Assembly (NCBI GenBank): GCA_031761405.1
Contig: JASEVX010000006.1
Location: forward strand, 24,892,802-24,956,801
Direction: 5' to 3'
From: Serripes groenlandicus
Lineage: Eukaryota; Mollusca; Bivalvia; Cardiida; Cardiidae
DNA: 64,000 nucleotides
Part shown: positions 11,627 through 22,893 of the stretch, piece after piece
Numbering within the stretch: the first letter of the stretch is position 1
Layout: the number at the start of each line of letters is the position of its first letter
Made by a program: the position numbers and the translations under genes
The notes under the pieces: model-generated
Told to the model about the DNA's origin: nothing
Seen by the model: only the letters and a program-made list of their open reading frames with translations
The model's database searches: none

Positions 11627-12085
11627 ATGAACTACTTGATTAAACGTTTATTGCTTGATCAAATGGGACAATTTGGAGCTCATGTATGCTTCAAAAAAGG
11701 CGTGACATATTCATATTTTAATTCAGAATATAAAATTGAGTATTACTGGCATATTTTACCTTTGAGTCATGCATTGACGATGTTTCATTATCGAACTTTA
11801 AATTCCAATATTCCAGTTGAACCTGGCACGCAGACTAACATGCCATTATATGAACGTATATGTAAGTTATGCAATTCTAACGAAAGAGGTTCTGAAAAAC
11901 ATTACCCCGTGTCATGTTCATACTTTGACAATGAGCGGTCTAAATTTATTAGAAGGATATACCTGTCAAATTCTCCTCAACCATGTTCAAATTTATTAAA
12001 TACAGAATGTCCTGCAGAAATAAGGGATTTTGCAAAATTAATGAATATCATCATGAATAAATTTCTTTCTGTATCAGTAAATTAA
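11627..12085 (+). pseudogene. LINE ORF2 C-terminal fragment
   Basis: An open stretch of 152 codons contains LSHALTMFHYRTLNSNIPVE and then a Cys/His cluster (CKLC, EKHYPVSC, YFDNER). This is the usual C-terminal zinc-binding tail of LINE ORF2 (R.C..C...E..H...C..Y). It is detached from a functional RT (see 9580-11400) and has no promoter of its own, so it is relic coding. Degenerate paralogs of its last ~100 bp lie at about 29330-29460 and 61610-61760, at the same position relative to the next lectin exon 1. Confidence 0.8.
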
Positions 12086-13690
12086 ATAGTACCTACATGT
12101 ACATGTACATGTTTCCAAAAATGTTGTTGCAATCCAATTAAATACATCTGCATTAATTCGGTTGGCAACATGCTGCCATGCTTTCCTCTTGTTATTTCCA
12201 TTAGTTTTATCGACGCGTTCAAATTTAATTAAGCAAGACCACATACTATTTTGCTAACATGTGGATAGAATGACATCAAAATACTTAACACTTTCTAGGC
12301 TTTTCCCATATGTTTAACATCGATACATTGCTGTTTATATTATCCTATATTTATACATGTTGTTGTATTAAGGGTAACTAAATGTTGAAATTGAAAAAAA
12401 ATGGAAACGTATGTTCAATTGTTGAGGCAAACTGCATGGCATATTAAAATGTAATATTTATATACTACGTTAGATAATTAAATCTAATTTTATATTCCTC
12501 AATCAATATGGACCGTAATATAAAAGTTCCTTCTGTGAAGCTATTTTAGCTTTATCATTGATTAAAAAACATTGCTATTAGGCTGGAATCAGATAATTGT
12601 AAGAACTACTTTTTAGTTTCAAAAGACATAGCCTCCTTAACCATTGGACTGATATCAACCAAACTTCACAGGAATGTTTTTTCTGTATTCCTTTATCAAA
12701 CGTATTCAAAGCTGTAATGCCTTATGTCAAATAACCTTTACTAATAACTTTTTTCATTAACATTCACCATTCCTTGCAATTTCATTCAGTCTCTTAGTCA
12801 ATATTCCCGGATATTAGCAGTAACACATTTGCTACTATATCATAATTCAGGTTGTCGGGGTTTTTCTATGGAACTAACCCGATTTATAGAGGAGAACTTT
12901 CATCCGTTCTGGCGTTGAACCTTGGGTAATTCTGTTCTATTGCGCATATGGGCCGGGCTTAAATATACTCCTATTGCTGAGTCTTATTGTAATGGAATGT
13001 GTATGAAAGTCAATACTAAGGAAATGAAAACGTTTTGAATATGTTTAAATTGCGTGAATAATAAATAACAAACACATCGTAACAACACTTAATCAATGAA
13101 GTGCAAGTGTCTTAATCGAAATTCAATCCTATTCAGTCGTAAGACAAAACACCATGGCAAATAGTCTGGAGTTACCTGCCCCTACCATTAATCACATTAT
13201 CGGGTCAGGAATACAACAATAATGGCGACTGACATTGGACATGGTGACATCGTGTGGGAAGCAGAATGTTTTCAAAAGCCTTTGTTTGGAACAATCCGGT
13301 TAAAATAATCTTTCAAATTTAAAAAGAGGTTTACTTTATTATTTATGTATTCGTTCCAAACATTAAGTTCATGCCAGACAAATTAATTTACTAGAAGAGT
13401 ACGCCAGGTTCAAGACTACATAGTAAAGGGTTGTTCTTATTTCTGGCAGAGCATACTCAAGCACGTGTTTTATGATAACCAATCGAAGTTCAGCTGCATA
13501 ATTCACTCCTGCCTAATCAGCAAGAGGAAAAGCTTCATTCGCACAAAAACTTGCAGTATATTAAACCAAAGATTTTAACAATTTAGTGTTAACATATTCA
13601 ATGCGTATATCTGTGATTTTTTCAATTGGTATGTTCTATCTAAATTAAACATTAATAACGCAAAGTGTGGTGGCCTGTACCTTTGTTCGG
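12086..13690. other. Intergenic spacer upstream of copy B
   Basis: The spacer starts at the LINE 3' end and runs to the promoter of copy B. It is homologous over most of its length to 29460-31170 (before copy C) and 61760-62990 (before copy E). I find no exon in it. Conserved words such as CGGGTCAGGAATACAACAAT and AGAGCATACTCAAGCACGTG recur in the paralogs, so it contains the duplicated 5' regulatory region. Confidence 0.7.
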
Positions 13691-13737
13691 CTTTAATAAA
13701 TATATTCGAATTCCGACCGTCTGTGAAACTCAGTCCT
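13660..13737 (+). promoter_or_regulatory. Predicted core promoter of lectin copy B
   Basis: A GTGTGGTGGCCTGTACC block conserved in all copies is followed by TATATT at 13701 and an initiator-like ACTCAGTCC with A+1 near 13732. The TATA-to-A distance is about 31 bp. The start codon follows at 13757. The same arrangement recurs upstream of copies C (31181/31212) and, with CATATT, D (44271/44302). Confidence 0.6.
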
Positions 13738-13756
13738 TCTTAAATTAAAGGAAACA

Positions 13757-14063
13757 ATGAATTATATGAAGGTTTACCTGCTTCAGAGTATATTATTGTC
13801 ATTCGTTAGAGGGAACGAACATATTTCACTTGAAAGATATGTTTACAGATCTAATATCGACGGCAAATCCTGCCAATTGTCTGGGCAAGTGCTTTTGGCA
13901 ACTGGGGTTACCAGTGACATCGGTTGCGTCTCAAAATGCACAGCTGTAACGCGCTGTAATAGTGTGTTTTATAACAGGGAAGAGGAGTCATGTGAAGTAT
14001 GTAGGGATCGTTACAACGAAACATCGGGTCTACTAGACAGACATGGAACTAAATATTACAGCG
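13757..14063 (+). CDS. Lectin copy B exon 1 (signal peptide + PAN-like)
   Basis: Starts at ATG in AAACAATGAA and ends AGCG|GTATGT (phase 1). Reading past the donor gives ten extra codons and a stop, which is intronic. It encodes the signal peptide (MNYMKVYLLQSILLSFVRG) and the six-cysteine module. Confidence 0.88.
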
Positions 14064-17000
14064 GTATGTCTTCATTAGTAAAATGGTCTAGATAAGAAGT
14101 AGTGTACAGGCGTATGTCCAACGACATTTCCTTTTACTTTATCAACACTTTCAATGTTGAATGCATTAAATATACTTGATTTGTCAAGCTTTGTATTTGG
14201 AAGAATTTATAGCCAACTTAATCTTCCTAAAATGAGTTAGGCAGCCAACGATATAGAACCTGATCAGACGCCGCTCTATACTAGTTGTACTGGCTACACA
14301 AATAGACTCCTGCAGTCACAGGGTTAATTATTATATTGTAAAATATTAAAAGATTCGTCTTGTTGAGACTATTATTTTGGGTACTTGCACTGTATGCGGT
14401 ACAATTGGTGGTTTAGTAAGGATCTGAAAATATGGAATATGCCCCTCAGTACGTCACGAGAACATAATTGCTTGTTTGTTTCAACATTTGTTCCATTATA
14501 TCACGGACCAATCCACATTGCCAATGACTGGAAGTCCACAAAAATAGACTAAGTATGTCTGAACATCCACGTTTTCAGATCTGAAAACTGATTGTTGATA
14601 AATTATTCTGAAATATTTTGCAAACAAAGCAGATTCAAACCAGTCTGGATCTACACAGGTCATTAAGTTGTTTTGCTAAGTTTTGTAATATTCACGTACT
14701 TGTCATATTTAACCTTTAACAAACAGAAAAGAAACAATGAATATATTTCTAAACATTCAGCGGAAGACGTTTAAACATCTGGGCAAAAGTAAATATGGTT
14801 AAATGAAAGTGGTCAGTATTTAATAGAGTTGAATACATTATGGAAAAAGGCGAATTTGCTTAGTATGAGCAATTTTTGCTTTTGCAATTATGTTTTCATG
14901 AGTCAAGTCGTTCACTCAATATGTGTACAAATGCGTCTACACGTGGGAAAGAGAGGTTTAACACCGTAGTTGCAATATTAGTTGATAACAGCACGAACGT
15001 TAAATCCCTAAGTTAACTTGATATTTAAAATGTATGACAATGTGTATTGTATCATAGCGTCTATTATTAAACATAATTCATCAGACGCTCATTAATATTC
15101 GTGAGGTGATTTTTCACAGAAAACTTTTTTATTTCTTTCACACATGTAACAAATCGGCAGCAGACGGCTTTGGAAACATCTAAGTAAAAATATGGAAATT
15201 CTCTTAATATAAAATGAGGATAAATTAGTAAATAGAGTTGAAACATTGTGGTAAAGGAGGAAATTGCTCATAATGAGCATTTTGCCTTTTGCCCAAATGT
15301 TTTCAGAAGGCGTCCGCTACAGAAACGTCAAAACGCGTCTACAGTAAGGAAAGGGCTTATATGAGTACCCGTAATCCTAAATTATTTCATGCGTAACCCT
15401 TGCCTTCTTTATCAACTAGTTTTTAAACAAAAACAAAAACACACGTCGAAAAATAAGAATTCAATAAGAACACTAAACTATTTAATAAAGGTAAATTTCT
15501 GACACAGGCATGTCGCGGGTCAATTTTTTATGAATGGCACTCCATGAAAACCAACCGAAATGTAATGTAATTGAGACCAATGTAGATCCAGATAAGTCAG
15601 CGCCCTAAAATAAGAACCTTCGAGATCGTTTCAAACAAGGGATGTCAACAGTTTCCCATTTAACTAACCGGCGCTTAACCGTTCAGATCGCTATTCACTT
15701 GCTTCCATGTTTGTAACGTCCCTTGTGACAAAACAAATGATGAGAAACACAACTGTGAAACATCCGTATTCTTAACGGTAAATGCATAATTGATTATCTG
15801 AAGGGATATCGAGCTGCTTTGTTTGTTAGTGTTTTTATTGAACTTAAAGAAATATTGCATATCCGTTGTAACATTGTAAAACAGTGTATCATTCACTAAT
15901 GAAATGTTAACTAAACATGCCCAGGTTAGGAAGTAGGTCACAATAATCTTACTTGACTGATGCAGCCACTCATGAACACGTCAAAATGGGACTGTGAAAG
16001 ACAGATGGCTGTTTGATAAAAGTCAGATACATGAAACAGTGTTTTGGTTTACCTTCAACTAGCCATTTAACAGGTTTGAATACAAGTTTGATCGTCCTTT
16101 TTATCATTGTTTATTACAACAGCTTCGTTGAAAGCCTGGCAAACCACCAGATACAACTTCACGCATACAAGAATGAATTTTACGGATGCTGTGGTAGGTG
16201 TTCAATATTGTTTTTTGTTTCTATAGCTGCACATTGCCTGGTGACAGATCATGCATATTGTCACGCGCATATACAACACCATATAATTAAATTCCTTATT
16301 TGTCTAGCTAAAGACTGGCACCAAATATGGCAAAGTGACGTCGTAAAAATGAGATAGTCTGACGTTTTTCACATGTCATTTCATCAATTTAATTTAATGC
16401 GTCAAATGTGTTTTTTCTTTATTTAAAACATCTTTCATTTGTATAGCTTTGTCTCTTTATTTTCTGTCTTGAAAGATGTAATTGGTATATTATAAAAGGT
16501 AACTTATGTTGCAGTAGCTTTACGCGTTATTGAATATAAACGTTATCCGTCTTTTTACCATTGGCAATTATCTATGTCGGAATGTAGCCAATTGCATATG
16601 AAGAATGTTGTGTAAGTACTGAGGTGACAAGACTTTGGCGTACTCATACATGGGTTTGTGAACTGACCTTCGTGAATTAGAAAAATCTTATCTATGTTAT
16701 ATACAAGAGAAAGTTGATGCAAGGCATCAATGTCGCCGGAAAAGACTGCATTGATTTATTTTTTAACACACATGTATTCTTGATTTTCATTAGTCTAAGC
16801 ATACACATAATGTTTTCATAAGGACTAATTCCAGGATTTTTAAAATTCCACATACATCTACATATTTCAGGATTTCTTTTGGTCAGGATTTTGGATATTT
16901 TGTATTTGTCAATAAAACCACAACAAATTAATACATTTTGGGATTTAAATCTACATGCAATAAAAAGCTATTAAACCCTTTCCATGTCTGAAGCAACAAT

Positions 17001-20000
17001 TAAAACCTTTAAACGCTTAAAACATTGAGAAAACGGTTAAATTGCTAAAGACATGAACTTCCTCCTTTTTAATAATAATTATAATACATATTTCACAGAT
17101 GTTAAAATTTATCCTCATATGTTTAAAAAGTAGACCACACTTGAAACAACATATCAGCTAAATTGTTTATCTAAATCGTTGATGCATACAATATATGTTT
17201 GGCGCAAGAGAAATGCCAGTTGCGAGTCCCATTACTATTTAATAGGTGGCAAGTATGAAATTAATTGGGTGCGAAAGAGCAGATTTTCTTTATTTCTAAA
17301 TCTATTGTTTATCAGAGTTTGTTCTTCTCTTAATTTGTTTCAAGCCAAATAATAATTTAATATCACATATATTTAATCATTTAAGTTTGTAATATTAGCT
17401 ATCTATCTGTAATAAGGTGTTTGAGCATTCTTTCGAAATATTGACCCTGAAGATCGAGTCGTAGTGTCAGACATCGAAGAAAGTGAATAAAAAATCAGGC
17501 AAAGCTTTAGTGCATGTTTTATTCCACTGCATTCGAGAGAGAAAAGCATTTATATAGTATCTATCTTTCTCCTATATTCGACACATGCACTCGTTTCGTG
17601 ACGTTTAAGAAATCAATTTGTCGTGCGACATTTTTTGTCTGCATAAACAAGTCACTTTTCTAAGTTTACATTTTACTTCCGGTTACTTCGCTTTGTTTAC
17701 ATTTTGGCAATATGAAACTAGGTCACGAACTGAGGAAAAGGCGTTTCGACATTCACGACCGATAAACAGGCTTATATTTGAGACATATTTTCACAAATAA
17801 TTCTTATTTTTGTTTCTGTTACCAGTTTATGTTGATATTTATCTATTTAAAGGAGAATTTGACGTGATTTTCATATCGATAGTCTGCTGCGCAGGTGCGC
17901 GTATGTTATGTAAATTAGACTGTGCGACGTAAAGGTTTGTAGTTATCGCCTTTTGATTACATAGTTTATGAAAATAAAGTATCCCAGTCTAGCTAATAGG
18001 GACTGTTTTGTCTTCGTAAATAAAACACATATACGTAAATGCCAGTCAAAATAAAGAAACTGCACATACTTAAAACATCGGAATATTTATTTCATTTTAG
18101 ATGTGTCATAACTTAGTGTTTTTAAACAAACGCAATTGTAATATGTTCAAGACATTTAAAAGAAAAATAATAATAATAACCCCCCCTCCCATGTCATTTC
18201 CGAAAACCTATTAACAATAGAAGTCGCGGGCTTCTGCCCGGCGACTAATTATGTATTTTGTTGACTTACATACTTGTACAACTCTGTAATCTTTATCTTT
18301 GTACATATGCTACACCTAATGCATATGCTTTTTGTAAAGCAATACATCGATTGTATTGTATTGTATTGTATTGTATATAACTGAAATACGGATGACAACG
18401 ACGATAAGGAATAAATATTCCGCCTATAGAGCTGCCTGCCTCAGCTTTGATTCATTGACATGTCTAACTGCGGATATACACAAGTTACCATTAATGCTCA
18501 GTGGTTGTATATACATGTATCTATTAAGGGAGGATATACAAAGTTACCGTTAATACTCACTAGTTGTATATATTTTTTTTTTTAAGGAAGGATATACACA
18601 AGTTACCATTAATACTCATCAACTGTACATATCTTTATTTTTAAGGGCGGATATACACAATTTCCTAGAAACACCTTTATTAGTTGTACTCTTTTTTTAA
18701 GGCCGGTTGTATTGCTGATGGAGGATACCTTCTTCAAGTAGATTCAGAGGAGGAAAACCAATACATCGCTGAACACTTTGAAGAAGGTGAACCAGGTAAA
18801 ACGTTCTGACACTCTAGCGCATTTTAACGCATCTGTAGCAGACGACTTATGTAAACTATGTTGCAGAAAAAGAAGAAATTGCTGATTGTTTTTAACTGAA
18901 TTCAATCATTATACATATTCAATATTGTTGACTAGATGCTTTCAAATTGCGTCTGCTGCAGGTTTATTGTTAATCAAACTCAGTTAAGCTATATACACGA
19001 GTAATTGTTGTGATTCCACAAACTGTTAATTAAACACAACCATATACAAAAGCTAGCAAGTTAGTACCTTGACAAAGACTGGTCCTTTATCTACATTTAT
19101 TATATACCTGCATATTGTATAAAAAACATGCAGATTGTCACACCAAAACATACATGAAGCCGGGTCAAAAGTCTGTATTTAGCTAGTACGGTACCAAATA
19201 TGGAAACGGTACGTCACTGATATATGATATAAAGTCATTGATATGATTTCAATTCAAAATGCGGCAGTGGGGCGTGACTCACACGTCATTCATGAATACT
19301 ATTTTATAGTGTGTTAAATGGTGTTATTTCATTCTTGAGCATATAAAACTTTTTATTATATGCCTGTACATTTTCCGGTGGAAATACATGCAATGCGCAA
19401 ATACACCACGACAGATTAAAATTCCGTATCTACATGCGGTGTAAATACAAGATTGTGACGTCAGACAGTGCGCGGAATACTTTCAGCGAGGTATCCCCAA
19501 TAAACAATGTATTGAATCTGTATATTTAATAGTTTTTTCGCTCTTCATAGATCGTAGGTATATAATAAAAGGAATATTACGTTGCGGGAGCGATAAATGG
19601 GTACGTATTGCACGACTCGTAGCGTGGGAAAATCCATATCTTACTCGACCTTCGGTCTCGTAAGATATCGATTTTTCCACGCTACTTGTCGTGCAATACA
19701 AACCCTTTTATCGCTCCCGCAACGTAATATTCCGTATGTATAAGTTGGCTTACAAGTTGTACTAGGTATATGATAACAGTTATACAAGGTTTATAATAAA
19801 AGTCATACTAGGCATATAATAAAAGTAAAAGTACATTGCAGTAGCGATACCTTGCATTGTAATGTCTAGTCGGAGCATGGTAAAATTAACATCTCTCTCG
19901 ACATTCGGTCTCGCAAGATATCAATGTTCCACTCGCCTAGTAGTATAATACATAGCCAGGTATTTTTCACTTCTATTTTATTTAACAGCTGTATGGCTTG

Positions 20001-20203
20001 GGTTGACGGATGAAATCGAAGAAGGTGTTTTCAGATGGGTAACGTATGAGAGTCAAACTGGATACAACAACTGGAAACCTAGCACTGTGGGCGCCAACCG
20101 GACTGACCAGAATTGTGCCGCAATCAGTCCCTACGTCAATCTCCAATGGGAGGACAGAACCTGCTACAAAAGATATGTTGTTATCTGTGAATATGACATG
20201 TGA
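13757..20203 (+). CDS. Secreted PAN/apple-like + C-type lectin, copy B (complete, 4 exons)
   Basis: Joining 13757-14063, 16123-16193, 18702-18795 and 19989-20203 gives 687 nt and 228 aa without stops, with GT-AG introns of phase 1, 0 and 1. Residues 1-19 are a hydrophobic signal peptide. Residues 20-102 hold six cysteines (39, 57, 61, 67, 79, 82) in a C..C...C..C PAN/apple-like pattern. Residues 104-228 form one CTLD with four conserved cysteines (129, 200, 216, 224), WLGLTD (160-165) and WED (211-213). EPN/QPD is absent (VGAN at 191-194), so classical mannose or galactose specificity cannot be assumed. N-glycosylation sequons occur at N87, N114, N121 and N194. The protein is probably secreted and involved in carbohydrate or microbe recognition; the ligand is unknown. 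There is one start codon, in the conserved context AAACAATGAA. Copy D is its closest intact paralog. Confidence 0.88.
14064..16064. other. Intron 1 of copy B
   Basis: Most of this is homologous to intron 1 of C, D and E. It holds two degenerate relatives of the piggyBac-type MITE (about 14770-14960 and 15125-15355) with AATTGCT..GAGCAATTTTTGCTTTTGC-like or TGCTCATAATGAGCA palindromic cores. No coding sequence seen. Confidence 0.6.
14770..15355. repeat. Two diverged palindromic MITE relics in intron 1
   Basis: Each relic carries a palindromic core (TGCTCATAATGAGCA or a derivative), CAGCAGACGGCTTTGG or GCGTCTAC motifs and a terminal GGGAAAG word. Orthologous relics lie at 32290-32495, 34905-35118, 45390-45590 and 45750-45950, so they predate the duplications. 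Confidence 0.65.
16065..16122 (+). repeat. Single unit of the exon-2-acceptor repeat (copy B)
   Basis: One copy of the unit (ATTTAACAGG, ACAAGTTTGA, TATCATTGTTTATTACAAC) is tandemly repeated about 4x in copy C and 3x in copy D. It ends at the acceptor ATTACAACAG. Confidence 0.7.
16123..16193 (+). CDS. Lectin copy B exon 2
   Basis: This 71-nt exon (phase 1 in, 0 out) has acceptor TTATTACAACAG and donor GCTGTG|GTAGGT. It encodes SLKAWQTTRYNFTHTRM and NFTDAV, the first beta strand and helix start of the CTLD, with two N-glycosylation sequons. It is shorter than an ORF filter would report; the support is conserved boundaries and in-frame joining in B, C and D. Confidence 0.85.
16194..18464. other. 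Intron 2 of copy B, proximal part
   Basis: Shorter than the equivalent introns of C and D. The segment corresponding to 36340-37670 of C is missing here. It includes AT-rich sequence and, near the end, a retroposon-like 3' tail (18240-18375). No exon is seen. Confidence 0.6.
18240..18375 (+). mobile_element. Retroposon-like 3' end with (TTGTA)n tail
   Basis: The sequence TATTTTGTTGACTTACATAC..TGTAATCTTTATCTTTGTAC..GCAATACATCGATTG ends in repeated TTGTA. Equivalent tails occur at 37850-37995, 39880-40037 and 49020-49185. Pentanucleotide-tailed 3' ends are typical of some LINEs and SINEs; the family is not identified. Confidence 0.5.
18465..18701 (+). repeat. ~58-bp minisatellite ending at exon 3 acceptor (copy B)
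   Basis: About four units (GCGGATATACACAAGTTACC, ATTAATGCTCA, TATCTTTATTTTTAAG). The last unit carries CCTAGAAACACC and merges into acceptor CTTTTTTTAAG. Confidence 0.88.
18702..18795 (+). CDS. Lectin copy B exon 3
   Basis: 94 nt, phase 0 to 1, donor CCAG|GTAAAA. It encodes AGCIADGGYLLQVDSEEEN and the QYIAEHF helix, including the first conserved CTLD cysteine. Confidence 0.88.
19571..19733. mobile_element. Near-perfect 163-bp foldback (palindromic) element
   Basis: The left arm begins GGAATATTACGTTGCGGGAG and the right arm ends with its exact complement. Over 80 bp I count about nine mismatches between the arms, with almost no loop (centre ACCTTCGGT). It lies in intron 3 of copy B beside a decayed older relative (19800-19975) of the same family. 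The minus-strand reading frame across it has no gene-like features. Confidence 0.85.
19800..19975. mobile_element. Ancestral foldback element preceding exon 4 (copy B)
   Basis: It has the arm ACCTTGCATTGTAATGTCTAG, the centre ACATCTCTCTCGACATTCGG and the returning arm CTAGTAGTATAATACATAGCC. Orthologous copies occur at 42180-42290 and 58805-58980, so it was present before duplication of the gene. Confidence 0.65.
19989..20203 (+). CDS. Lectin copy B exon 4
   Basis: 215 nt after acceptor TTATTTAACAG; stop TGA at 20201-20203. It encodes VWLGLTDEIEEGVFRW, the NW, WED and CYKRYVVIC core, and ends CEYDM. Confidence 0.9.
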
Positions 20204-20366
20204 CACTGAATCTTATGACAAAGTAGTTAACTCTCTACCGTACACAACAGTTTATACGTTCATTACTTATATAAACAATAATGTTGTAAAATATTGAATA
20301 AGATCAGACAGTGCAGTCTTGGTTTATATAGGTAAAAGGTTGAAGTGACAAACTCATAAAATCAGC

Positions 20367-20372
20367 AATAAA
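20367..20372 (+). promoter_or_regulatory. AATAAA polyadenylation signal, copy B
   Basis: Context ATCAGCAATAAAAGAAA, about 165 bp after the stop codon, conserved with copies A and D. Confidence 0.75.
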
Positions 20373-20490
20373 AGAAAATCGTTTGTTTGCTTTTTGTCAT
20401 CCCCTATTGATTGGCCATGTATCCAGATATCACTTTAGATGTATATATATATCAATATACAATAGTATGGCGACTAAGGATAACTGCTTA

Positions 20491-20499
20491 AGAGAGAGA

Positions 20500-20559
<60 letters not shown>

Positions 20560-20600
20560 TACAGAGACAGCGACAGGGACAGAGACAGAGAACGAGAGTG
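20491..20600. repeat. (GA)n/(AC)n microsatellite after copy B
   Basis: A short GA tract runs into about 27 AC units (20500-20555) and then GACA-like repeats. It occupies the same position as the GA tracts after exon 4 of A, B', C and D. Confidence 0.97.
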
Positions 20601-20639
20601 GCAGATATATATGTGTATATACATGTATATATATAAACA

Positions 20640-21060
20640 AACAGAAACGCAGCCAGTACGTGGGATGTACAAAGTGGCAGTGAGTTAGACAAAGATAAAG
20701 TCATATGCGCACGGGGTAAAGTTTGCTGAGAGATATGCCAGAGGACATTATGAGTGAGTAGAAACAATATGATGTCCGTCGCGTTTAACGTTATACTTAA
20801 TTCACCACAGGAAAGTCAATTCAAATGTGACATTAAAAGTAAGACTATACTTGGTAACTGATCGCATCAAAAGAACTTCCCTTATTTACCTTTCTTAAAG
20901 TCATTAGTAACAGTGACACATGCAGGTGACCATAGTCAATTATTCAAGCATCTCTTGTTTTACGCATTACAAATAGGGCTTACTCAAGAGGAAGGATCGG
21001 TCGAGTTTGAGTCTCTTTCACGCAATCTAACTCAGGTCTGAGCTATTTTCTTCCCTTGAT
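20640..21060. other. Conserved post-gene segment of the duplication unit
   Basis: The words CAGCCAGTACGTGGGATG, CATATGCGCACGGGG and TTACGCATTACAAATAGGGC recur in order at 27850-28270, 42715-43250 and 60185-60540. There is no long open frame conserved between copies, so it marks the duplicated unit rather than a gene. Confidence 0.7.
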
Positions 21061-21719
21061 CTTGCTGATTAAATCTTTAGCTGTCTAGTTCTTCCCATCT
21101 GACTCGAACTTGAGCTTTCTTGTTACGTTCACACCAAGTTAACTTCTTGCTGATTTAATCGTTTCATGTCTGTTTGGGTATGAGCTATGTCGTTCCGTTC
21201 CGTTCCCTTTGAAATATCGTCTCGGTGATTAAATCTCTTCCATGCCTGTCTGAATTTTCATTTGAGAATATTTGCCAAAAAATCACACAAAACCGTGTTT
21301 ATTTACTGCAAATCTAATCTCTACATATGGTTCATATACAATAATGATACTGACGGTATTGTATTAGGAAAATCCCAAACAGGACCGTTTTACTATAAAT
21401 AGTCTGTATATATCATTCTTATACTATAATAATATGACAAGGTGTGCAACGAGATTTTACCCTCCTCCTCCAGCAGAATATCCGCGTTATTGTAATACTT
21501 AAAGTAGAACTTTAACACAGTAATCAATGTTTGAAATGGTGTTATTTCATTCTTTAACATATAAAACTGTGTATAATGTGTCTTAAAAGGTATACTAGGT
21601 ATATAATAAAAGTAAAAGTATATTGCAGTAGCGATACCTTGCATAGTAATGTCTAGTCCGAGAAAGGACAAATTAATAGCCATTCTCTGTAAGCATTTGC
21701 ACTCTCATATAGGGAGTGT

Positions 21720-22893
21720 GGCACGCATGGTCACGGATTTTGTTCAAACTTCACACATTTTCTCAACTTGATGAAAGAAATGGAAAATGGCAAAAAAAAC
21801 TTTGCTAAGGACTTTGGTTGCCATAGCAACCGGCTCTCGTTTTTTATAGGACTGATTTCAATGGGAAATCCACTAAATTTTCCAATCAGTTTTTAGCATA
21901 AATGAAGATATATATGCAAAAGTTCATATTTTCTACCAAAAGTCATCATTTGATGAAGGAAATTAAGTAGAAAACAATTAATTATCAAATTGTTAAATGT
22001 GGTCCCAAACCCTTCTTTGCAAATGGTGTTTTTTACGTGGAAAAAGAACACTTTTTTGCCATTTTTTGAATGGTTATAAAAATTTAATGCGTTCATATGA
22101 ATACAAATGAACAATGGATGCATGAAGGTCAACATCTCTTCTCACAAGAAATGAAAAAAAGCTATGGGGAACAGTGCCTCTAAAATGAGTTACCATGGAT
22201 ACAAAATGTATCATTTTAAAATTCAAAAAAAAAATAAAAAAATTGTTTAATGTTTATTTAAATATTACCAGCATGTGGGCTAAAAAAATGAATCATATTT
22301 TCTACCAAAAGTCATCATTTGATGAAAGAAATTAATTAGAAAACAATTGATTATCAAATTGTTAAATGTGGTCCCAAACCCTTCTTTGAAATGGTGTTTT
22401 TTACGGGGAAAAAGAACACTTTTTTGCCATTTTTTGAATGGTTATAAAAATTTAATGCGTTCATATGAATACAAATGAACAATGGATGTATGAAGGTCAA
22501 CATCTCTTCTCACAAGAAATGAAAACAAGCTATGGGGAACAGTGCCTCTAAAATTAGATACCATGGATACAAAATGTATCATTTTAAAATTTAAAAAAAA
22601 AATTAAAAATTTGTTTAATGTTTATTTAAATATTGCCAGCATGTGGGTTAAACAAAATGGATCATATTTTCTACCAAAAGTCATCATTTGATGAAGGAAA
22701 TTAAGAAGAAAACAATTGATTATCAAATTGTTAAATGTGGTCCCAAACCCTTCTTTGCAAATGGTGTTTTTTACGGGAAAAAAGAACACTTTTTTGCCGT
22801 TTTTTGAATGGTTATAAAAAATTAATGCGGCCATATGAATACAAATGAACAATGAATGCATGAAGATCAACATCTCTTCTCACAAGAAATGAA
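21720..22893 (+). repeat. Tandem triplication, unit ~370 bp
   Basis: Units start near 21926, 22296 and 22665 with CATATTTTCTACCAAAAGTC, followed by GTCCCAAACCCTTCTTTG and GGGGAACAGTGCCTCTAAAA. Copies differ at only a few positions. The third unit is cut by the insertion that follows and its tail resumes near 24446 (AAAGCTATGGGGAACAGTGC). Confidence 0.92.
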
